Shown here: positions 58,146 through 64,000 of the stretch, one piece after another
Layout: each line of letters starts with the position of its first letter
Numbering within the stretch: position 1 is the stretch's first letter
NCBI RefSeq assembly: GCF_045617425.1
Contig: NZ_JAZLIO010000022.1
Location: forward strand, 1 to 64,000
Length of the DNA: 64,000 bases
Reading direction: 5' to 3'
DNA from: Carnobacterium_B sp045617425
Lineage (GTDB): Bacteria > Bacillota > Bacilli > Lactobacillales > Carnobacteriaceae
Notes under the pieces: generated by a model
What the model saw: only the letters and a program-made list of their open reading frames with translations
Database searches by the model: none
Told to the model about the DNA's origin: nothing
Program-made: the position numbers and the translations under genes

Positions 58146-58619
58146 ATGAAAATTATTGAAACAAGAGATGCGCAGTTAATGGCAACATTGGGATATGTCA
58201 TGCAAGAAAAACATAAAGAAATGTATCCTAATTTTTTTAAACCATACGATGAAAAAGCAATCTTACACTATTTTCAAGAACAATTTAAAAATCCAAAACA
58301 ACAAGTATTTCTTTGGATAGATGATCAGCAAGAACCCGAACAAATTGCTGCTTATCTTTGGTTAGAGGAAGAAGCAGTAGCAGAAACGGTTTATCGTTAT
58401 GGCTACACTCGATTATACTTGCACCATATCTTAATCATGCCTGCTTACCAAGGGAAAGGTCTAAGCAAAGAACTTTTAGCATTTGCTGATAACTTTGCAA
58501 AGGAACGTGGCATTTTCCAACTAGAACTGCATTATTGGTCTGATAATGAAAGAGCAAAAAAAGTGTATCAGCAATTGGGCTATGAAGTTTACACTGAAAT
58601 AGCATACAAACAACTCTAA
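58146..58619 (+). CDS. GNAT family acetyltransferase
   Basis: 157 residues; acetyl-CoA motif HHILIMPAYQGKGLSKELLAFADN and YQQLGYEVYTE at the end. Target unknown. Confidence 0.85.
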   Translation: MKIIETRDAQLMATLGYVMQEKHKEMYPNFFKPYDEKAILHYFQEQFKNPKQQVFLWIDDQQEPEQIAAYLWLEEEAVAETVYRYGYTRLYLHHILIMPAYQGKGLSKELLAFADNFAKERGIFQLELHYWSDNERAKKVYQQLGYEVYTEIAYKQL

Positions 58620-58646
58620 CGTTATTCTCTGCACCCTTACACAAAT

Positions 58647-58696
58647 AAAAAACGAAGAGACAAGGATGCAAACATCCTGATCTCTTCGTTTTTTAT
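58647..58696. terminator. Bidirectional terminator
   Basis: AAAACGAAGAGA/TCTCTTCGTTTT with an inner AGGATG/CATCCT stem, between convergent GNAT and mtnN genes. Confidence 0.85.
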
Positions 58697-58697
58697 A

Positions 58698-59390
58698 TCA
58701 AGCTAAATTTTTTAACAACTCTAGTACCATTTCAGCAGATTTTTTACCTGCCTCAATAATAAATTCGTCAAAACTCATTCCCGCTTCTTCATCTGCTACA
58801 TCTGACATAGCTCTTACAATAACAAAGGGTTTTTCAAATTGATAACAAACTTGTGCAATGGCTGCACCTTCCATTTCAGAAGCCAAAGCATCTGGAAAGT
58901 GGTGTTTGATTTGATTCACAATTTTTTTATCTGCAACAAATGAATCACTTGTCAGGATTAAGCCTTGAACCATTTGCAAACCTACTATTTTAGCTGCTTG
59001 GCTAGTTTGTTCTACAAGAGAGAGGTCTGCTTTATAGCGAGCTGGCATTTGAGGAACTTGTCCAATAACATAATCAAATACGGTTGCATCGACATCATGA
59101 TAAGCCATTTCAGTTGAAATTACCACATCTCCTACAGATAATCCGTCTCCTATTCCCCCAGCAGATCCAGTATTGATAATAGCATCCACTTCATGTTTAG
59201 ATAGCAAGAGTGTTGCTGCAATGGCCGAATTAACTTTTCCAATACCGGATTGTACTAAAATGACTTCAACTTGCTCAATTTCCCCTGATACAAACGAAGC
59301 ATTCGCTTCTACCCACTCTTGTTTATTGCTCATCCTATTTTTCAATACGGTTACTTCTTCTTGCATAGCACCGATGATTCCAATTTTCAT
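58698..59390 (-). CDS. mtnN: 5'-methylthioadenosine/S-adenosylhomocysteine nucleosidase
   Basis: 230 residues. Catalytic features: IGAMQEE with Glu12 near the start, GSAGG purine-site segment, SEMEGAAIAQVC and SDVAD near the end. It removes adenine from MTA and SAH; the SRH formed is the substrate of LuxS. Last gene of the nudF group. Confidence 0.96.
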   Translation of the reverse strand: MKIGIIGAMQEEVTVLKNRMSNKQEWVEANASFVSGEIEQVEVILVQSGIGKVNSAIAATLLLSKHEVDAIINTGSAGGIGDGLSVGDVVISTEMAYHDVDATVFDYVIGQVPQMPARYKADLSLVEQTSQAAKIVGLQMVQGLILTSDSFVADKKIVNQIKHHFPDALASEMEGAAIAQVCYQFEKPFVIVRAMSDVADEEAGMSFDEFIIEAGKKSAEMVLELLKNLA

Positions 59391-59410
59391 CCTTTAAATT
59401 CCTCTCTGAA

Positions 59411-59662
59411 CTAAATAATAAATACAATTGCCAATACAATAACTAGTAATATTGCTACCACTAAAATGATTTTATCCAGCTTGCGTCCTCTGTCACGAAC
59501 CTTTTCATTTTCATTCTTACGGCTCTTCGTAACGATGCCTTCTTTTTCTAATTGTTTCTGATATTCTCGCTCAACTTTTTCGCGTTCTTTATCTCTTTTC
59601 TTTTGTTCTTTTTCTTTTAATTCATTTTCTTTTCTAATTTCTGCTCTAGTTTTTGGATTCAT
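59411..59662 (-). CDS. Small membrane-anchored protein, 83 aa
   Basis: Long highly charged helix (KENELKEKEQKKRDKEREKVE) and one C-terminal membrane segment (IILVVAILLVIVLAIVFII). Found between nudF and mtnN in several Lactobacillales as a hypothetical protein. Confidence 0.75.
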   Translation of the reverse strand: MNPKTRAEIRKENELKEKEQKKRDKEREKVEREYQKQLEKEGIVTKSRKNENEKVRDRGRKLDKIILVVAILLVIVLAIVFII

Positions 59663-59679
59663 CTAGTACAATCACCTTT

Positions 59680-60231
59680 CTATTTCGTTGTGGCTAATTT
59701 AAGTTTCCACGCAATAAGAGCATATACTGTTTTTGCATCGTAAATCAAGTGTTTCTCATAAGCTTCCCAAGCCTCATCAAACGTTAAGTAAACTAATTCA
59801 ATAAATTCATCTTCATCTTGAGCAAGTGGATTTTCTACTTTCTTTAGTCCACGAGCAGAATAAACATATATCAATTCATTTGCAAATCCTGGAGAAGTAT
59901 AAAAAGAAGTTTCCAGTTCAAATAATTCTGCTTGGAACCCTGTTTCTTCTTCTAACTCTCTTTTTCCTGTTTCCAATGGGTCCTCATCTGTTAAATCAAT
60001 TTTTCCAGCAGGTATCTCTAACAAGACTTGCTCAACGGCTTTTCGGTATTGTTTAACAAAAATCATTTTATTGTCATCTGTGAATGCCATAATAGCTACT
60101 GCACCAGGATGTTTAACCAACTCTCTAGTAGCTGTTTCTCCATTAGGCAATTCAATAGTGTCAACTACAAAATCAATCAAATTTCCATTATATATCGTCT
60201 CAGAAGACAGTGTTTTCTCTTCAAATATCAT
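59680..60231 (-). CDS. nudF: ADP-ribose pyrophosphatase, Nudix family
   Basis: 183 residues. Nudix box GKRELEEETGFQAE at about 88-101 in the pattern G-x5-E-x7-REUxEExGU. It splits ADP-ribose and related sugars. First gene of the nudF-membrane protein-mtnN unit. Confidence 0.92.
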   Translation of the reverse strand: MIFEEKTLSSETIYNGNLIDFVVDTIELPNGETATRELVKHPGAVAIMAFTDDNKMIFVKQYRKAVEQVLLEIPAGKIDLTDEDPLETGKRELEEETGFQAELFELETSFYTSPGFANELIYVYSARGLKKVENPLAQDEDEFIELVYLTFDEAWEAYEKHLIYDAKTVYALIAWKLKLATTK

Positions 60232-60401
60232 TTTATTTCCTCCATAAAAAAATTTTCTTATGCCTTATCATACCTTTCCTTTTCATTTTTTTCAATTAAG
60301 TCTACATTCTATGCCTTTCTACAAATAAATTATAGACTGTCTACAAGCTACTCCACTTCATTAGTTGTAGCAAGAAATCATTCTTAGGTCTGATAGGAGA
60401 T

Positions 60402-60431
60402 TTAGTCTTATTTATGCTAAAATAAGACTAA
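60402..60431. promoter_or_regulatory. Palindromic operator before xpaC-telA
   Basis: Perfect 12-base arms TTAGTCTTATTT / AAATAAGACTAA around ATGCTA. An extended -10 (TGCTAAAAT, 60416-60423 region) sits at its centre, and no T-run follows, so an operator is likelier than a terminator. Confidence 0.6.
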
Positions 60432-60482
60432 GAAAATAAAACTTAAAAACAATTCAAAAAATAAATTATTGGAGTGAAAAAT

Positions 60483-61187
60483 ATGAAAAAAAATATCAAA
60501 AATTTAGGTGACATTTTCTATTACACCTTGACCAGTTTATCAACTATTCTAATTTTCGTTATTGTCCGCTTTGTATTTAATTTTGACCTATTCTTATCAT
60601 TGATTATTAGTATGGCTATCGGAGCGTTCTTTATTTATAAGCAATCTGTTAATGAGGATTCTATGTCTTCAAAAAAACTAAATCGTTTATCTCCTGAAAA
60701 GGAAGCCTTTTATAAATCTAAAGGAATGTCTAAAGAAGAAATTCAATTTTTTAGAGAAACCATGCATACAGCCAAATTAAAATTATTAAGCTTAGAAAAA
60801 AACCTCCACAGTGTATCAAAACTGGAAGCAATTGAAAAGCGCAACAATACGATTCAATTATCTAAATCTTTATTTAAAAGCATTACTGAAGAACCGAATC
60901 GTTTACATGAAGTAGATAAATTTTTATATGTCCACCTTCCTTCTTTAACCGATTTAACAGATAAATATCTGGAAATTAGTCAACATGAAGTAAAAAATAA
61001 ATCAACATTTGATATTCTTGACGAAAGCGCCTCTACAATAGATGAAATGTGTCAATTAATTGCTGAAGATTATGTTCTGTTTAAGTCTGATGATTTTGAA
61101 GATATGGCCATAGAGGTTGAGCTTGCAAAGAAAGCAATTGAACGCGATAATGGTCATACACAATCAATAGAATCAGAAGAATTATAA
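60483..61187 (+). CDS. xpaC: XpaC-like 5-bromo-4-chloroindolyl phosphate hydrolysis protein
   Basis: 234 residues from the ATG at 60483. Two N-terminal membrane segments (FYYTLTSLSTILIFVIVRFVF and LFLSLIISMAIGAFFIY) and a helical cytoplasmic part. XpaC is found next to TelA; actual role unclear, often envelope stress. Confidence 0.82.
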   Translation: MKKNIKNLGDIFYYTLTSLSTILIFVIVRFVFNFDLFLSLIISMAIGAFFIYKQSVNEDSMSSKKLNRLSPEKEAFYKSKGMSKEEIQFFRETMHTAKLKLLSLEKNLHSVSKLEAIEKRNNTIQLSKSLFKSITEEPNRLHEVDKFLYVHLPSLTDLTDKYLEISQHEVKNKSTFDILDESASTIDEMCQLIAEDYVLFKSDDFEDMAIEVELAKKAIERDNGHTQSIESEEL

Positions 61188-61206
61188 TCTTTAAGGAGAT
61201 GGTAAG

Positions 61207-62427
61207 ATGGATAAAAAAAATGAAGCATTAGAACAATCTTCTACAGTTAAAGAAGTCGACTCTGAATTAGAAAGTTTATTAGCTAATCCTTTCGGAGATG
61301 TATCTGAAAATGCACCTGTTTTACAAAAACAAGAACAAATTGAAAAAGAAATGGTCCAGACAGAACAAGTGCCACGTTTAATTGACAGTTTACCAAAAGA
61401 ACGTCAAGAACAAGCTCGCTCATTAGCAGAACAAATTGATGTTACGAATGCTCAATCTGTTATGATGTATGGTTCAGCAGCTCAACAAAAACTTGGAGAG
61501 TTTTCTCATTCCATGTTAAACCATGTTCAAAACCAAGATACTGGTGAAATTGGCGATACCTTAAATGATTTAATGTATCGTTTGAATGAAGCTAACCCAG
61601 AAGACTTGCGTGCTGAAGACAGTAATATGTTTAAAAAAATATTTGGACGTGTAAAAAAATCAATTTATGAAATGACTGCAAAATATCAAAAAATCGGTGC
61701 ACAAATAGATAAAATTTCTGTGAAATTAGATAAAGAAAAAGCCGGTTTACTAAACGATAATTTAATGTTAGAACAGCTTTACACTAAGAACAAAGATTAT
61801 TTTGATGCTTTAAATATTTACATTGCCGCTGGAGAAATAAAAATTGACGACTTGCTTAATAATCTTATTCCAGAGGCTGTAAAAAAAGCAGAAACGAGTA
61901 CAAATCAAATGGATGTACAAACGGTCAATGATCTAAATCAATTTTTAGACCGTTTAGAAAAAAGAACCCATGATTTGAAACTTGCGCGTCAAATGACTAT
62001 TCAACAAGCCCCACAGATTCGCTTGATTCAAAATACGAACCAAGCTTTAGCTGAAAAGATTCAATCTTCTATCAATATGGCAATCCCTCTTTGGAAAAAC
62101 CAAATTGCGATTGCTCTTACGTTACTTCGTCAAAAAGATGCTGTTACAGCTCAACGACAAGTATCCGAAACAACGAATGATTTAATGAAGAAAAATTCTG
62201 AGATGTTAAAAATCTCTTCTATTGAAACAGCCAAAGAAAACGAACGTGGCATCATCGATATTGAAACTTTGCAAAAAACTCAAAATGATTTAATTGAAAC
62301 TTTACAAGAAACGTTACAAATTCAACAAGATGGAAGAATCAAACGCAAAGAAGCAGAACGAGAATTATCCGTTATGGAAACTTCTTTACGTGATAAGTTA
62401 TTAGAACTGACAACTGACGAAAAATAA
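61207..62427 (+). CDS. telA: TelA-like toxic anion resistance protein
   Basis: 406 residues, nearly all helical (QAPQIRLIQNTNQALAEKIQSSINMAIPLWKNQIAIALTLLRQKDAV is the family core). Related proteins give tellurite or cell-wall-antibiotic tolerance. Follows xpaC by 19 bases. Confidence 0.9.
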   Translation: MDKKNEALEQSSTVKEVDSELESLLANPFGDVSENAPVLQKQEQIEKEMVQTEQVPRLIDSLPKERQEQARSLAEQIDVTNAQSVMMYGSAAQQKLGEFSHSMLNHVQNQDTGEIGDTLNDLMYRLNEANPEDLRAEDSNMFKKIFGRVKKSIYEMTAKYQKIGAQIDKISVKLDKEKAGLLNDNLMLEQLYTKNKDYFDALNIYIAAGEIKIDDLLNNLIPEAVKKAETSTNQMDVQTVNDLNQFLDRLEKRTHDLKLARQMTIQQAPQIRLIQNTNQALAEKIQSSINMAIPLWKNQIAIALTLLRQKDAVTAQRQVSETTNDLMKKNSEMLKISSIETAKENERGIIDIETLQKTQNDLIETLQETLQIQQDGRIKRKEAERELSVMETSLRDKLLELTTDEK

Positions 62428-62433
62428 CTAATT

Positions 62434-62487
62434 GCATTAAGATAGTCAATTGATAGCCTTCGATTGATTATCTTAATGCTTTTTTTG
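62434..62487 (+). terminator. Terminator after telA
   Basis: GCATTAAGATA/TATCTTAATGC and seven T. Confidence 0.88.
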
Positions 62488-62590
62488 TACAACAAATACT
62501 ACGAAGAGCATATCATTTGATATGTGAACAAAAGGTGACTATACTAATAAGAGTAATAAAGAATAACATTTTTTGAAGGAGGAAAAGAAC

Positions 62591-62839
62591 ATGGGATTTA
62601 TTTGGTCATTAATTGTAGGTGGAATTTTAGGAGCTATCGCAGGTATGATAGTTGGTAAAGATGTACCAGGCGGAATTATCGGAAACATTATTGTTGGTTT
62701 TATCGGATCATGGATCGGTAGTTCGTTATTAAGCGACTTCGGACCAATCATTGGCGGTTTCGCGATTATTCCAGCACTAATTGGAGCTATTATTTTAATT
62801 TTTATCTTCTCACTTATTGTTGGAAGACGCAAAGGTTAA
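62591..62839 (+). CDS. GlsB/YeaQ/YmgE stress-response membrane protein
   Basis: 82 residues from the ATG at 62591 behind GAAGGAGG. Three glycine-rich hydrophobic segments (IWSLIVGGILGAIAGMIVG, GGIIGNIIVGFIGSWIGS, AIIPALIGAIILIFIFSLIVG). Family linked to general stress; function unproven. Confidence 0.9.
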   Translation: MGFIWSLIVGGILGAIAGMIVGKDVPGGIIGNIIVGFIGSWIGSSLLSDFGPIIGGFAIIPALIGAIILIFIFSLIVGRRKG

Positions 62840-62850
62840 GAATAATCATT

Positions 62851-62895
62851 AAAAAGCAGTCCAAGAAAGAAATTTCTTGGACTGCTTTTTTTTTG
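62851..62895 (+). terminator. Terminator after the GlsB-type gene
   Basis: AAGCAGTCCAAGAAA/TTTCTTGGACTGCTT and nine T. Confidence 0.9.
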
Positions 62896-63052
62896 TTCAA
62901 TATTTGAGCATAGCGGACCTAATTAGCGTGAAATAACTCTGTTTTAAGCATGTTTATAGAGAAAGACATATAAGTTATCCTATTATAGATTTGACGACCT
63001 TAAAACGTGCAAAATTTGATAAATAGGTTCCTGATAATATTTTTGCTGGATA

Positions 63053-63092
63053 AAAAAAAGACATGAATAAAGTTCTTTATTCATGTCTTTTG
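63053..63092 (-). terminator. Terminator after the ABC transporter gene
   Basis: AAAAGACATGAATAA/TTTATTCATGTCTTTT arms, T-run on the minus strand. The gap 62896-63052 shows no gene. Confidence 0.85.
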
Positions 63093-63120
63093 GGTATAAC
63101 TATTTTTTAGATTTATCTTT

Positions 63121-64000
63121 TTACTCTTCTTCTTGATCAAATTGACTATTGTAAAGATCTGCATAAAATCCATTTTGTTGCAATAAAACATCATGATTGC
63201 CACTTTCTACTACATCTCCATCTTTCATCACAATAATCAAATCTGCATTCTTAATGGTGGATAGACGATGCGCAATAACGAAAGACGTTCTTCCATGCAT
63301 CAAACGGTCCATTGCTGTTTGAATGATCAATTCCGTACGGGTGTCAACTGAACTAGTTGCTTCGTCTAAAATCAATAATGGTGCATCGGCGACCATAGCA
63401 CGAGCAATTGTCATTAATTGTTTTTGACCAGCAGATAAACTTGTTGTATCATCTAAAACTGTATCGTAACCGTGTGGCAATGTTTGAATAAAATGATGTA
63501 CTCCAACTGCTTTACAAGCACTGATCACTTCTTCATCTTTTACACCTTGCTTACTGTAGACAATATTTTCTCTAACCGTTCCTTCAAATAACCAAGTATC
63601 TTGTAGTACCATACAGAATTGTTCGTGTAAGGCCCCTCTAGTAACACTGGAAATCGGAGTTCCATCAATATAGATTTCTCCGCTATTAACTTCATAGAAA
63701 CGCATTAACAAGTTTACTAATGTCGTTTTACCTGCTCCCGTTGGACCTACAATTGCAATTTTCTGCCCAGCTTTAGCTTCTAGAGAAAAGTCCTTAATAA
63801 TTGGTCTTTCAGGATCATATCCAAATTTCACATGATCAAAGGTTATATCCCCTTTAACTGTACCTAATGAAGTGGGTTTTCCAGTTTCCACTTCTAATTC
63901 ATTTTCTTCTAAGAAATTAAAGACACGTTCACTCGCAGCAGCAGCTGATTGTAAACTAGTAAAAGCTTGTGCAATTTGTGAAAGAGGTTGCGTAAAGAAA
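63121..64000 (-). CDS. ABC exporter, ATP-binding C-terminal part (cut by window end)
   Basis: The frame is open to the window edge and lacks its start; the visible ~293 residues end a fused permease-ATPase. Walker A GPTGAGKTT, signature TSLSAGQKQL (a TSLSAGQ variant of LSGGQ), Walker B PLLILDEATSSVD and H-loop VIAHRLST are intact. Upstream residues (AFTSLQSAAAASERVFNFLEEN) are the usual permease-ATPase linker. Likely one half of a heterodimeric multidrug/lipid-type exporter. Confidence 0.92.
   Translation of the reverse strand, partial: FFTQPLSQIAQAFTSLQSAAAASERVFNFLEENELEVETGKPTSLGTVKGDITFDHVKFGYDPERPIIKDFSLEAKAGQKIAIVGPTGAGKTTLVNLLMRFYEVNSGEIYIDGTPISSVTRGALHEQFCMVLQDTWLFEGTVRENIVYSKQGVKDEEVISACKAVGVHHFIQTLPHGYDTVLDDTTSLSAGQKQLMTIARAMVADAPLLILDEATSSVDTRTELIIQTAMDRLMHGRTSFVIAHRLSTIKNADLIIVMKDGDVVESGNHDVLLQQNGFYADLYNSQFDQEEE

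Noticed and set aside
1..64000. CRISPR arrays, tRNA or rRNA genes, intact insertion sequences
   Set aside because: No regularly spaced repeats of 25-40 bases, no transposase frame and no tRNA/rRNA sequence was recognised by eye.

Overview
The window comes from a low-GC Gram-positive bacterium of the order Lactobacillales. The Firmicutes-type rex, ezrA, thiI with a cysteine desulfurase, T-box-controlled valS, luxS, yktB, yueI and xpaC/telA genes, the strong AGGAGG ribosome sites and the A+T-rich codon use point there. Carnobacterium or a near relative is my best guess, but it is an inference from gene content and not a proof.

Layout. Bases 1-13562 are chromosomal and almost all on the minus strand: start of a probable cold-shock gene, radC, a HAD phosphatase, folC, valS behind a T-box leader, tpx, rex with a Rex operator in its own promoter, an amidohydrolase, thiI, a NifS-type cysteine desulfurase and ezrA. 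A free methionine-R-sulfoxide reductase and rpsD (S4, with a structured leader) follow on the plus strand.

Bases 15063-54674 are a complete-looking, roughly 39.6-kb siphovirus-type prophage integrated in the 3' end of rpsD. A 23-bp perfect direct repeat (attL/attR) covers the last S4 codons and stop. The phage brings a replacement terminator just inside attL, and the native rpsD terminator is stranded beyond attR. Reading leftward from attR: integrase, a 63-aa protein, a lipoprotein, ImmA-type protease, CI-like repressor, operator region, Cro-like protein, a Tad2-like (DUF2829) anti-Thoeris candidate, Rha-type antirepressor, small early genes, YqaJ exonuclease and RecT, a replication initiator holding its own iterons, RusA, SSB, a DUF1492 late regulator, HNH nuclease, terminase, HK97-type portal/protease/capsid, head-tail joining genes, tail genes (with a -1 frameshift tail-assembly chaperone, tape measure, Dit, Tal with an S74 chaperone domain), holin and amidase. 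Between the amidase and attL lies a 4.5-kb cargo region: an SOS-box-controlled three-gene cassette, an unknown 198-aa protein, a secreted glucosaminidase and a secreted ComEC-like metallo-beta-lactamase protein paired with DUF3006. Three plus-strand cargo units (a DUF4393/Abi-alpha protein, a 99-aa protein, a 185-aa membrane protein) are inserted against the direction of the lytic operon, each with a terminator.

Bases 54685-64000 return to chromosome: a 56-aa protein, luxS, yktB-like, yueI-like, two GNAT acetyltransferases, a nudF / small membrane protein / mtnN group (MtnN and LuxS act in sequence on S-adenosylhomocysteine), xpaC-telA behind a palindromic operator, a GlsB-type membrane protein and the 3' part of an ABC transporter cut by the window edge.

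The most interesting material is the prophage cargo and the repeat structure at its ends. No CRISPR array, tRNA or rRNA gene was seen.
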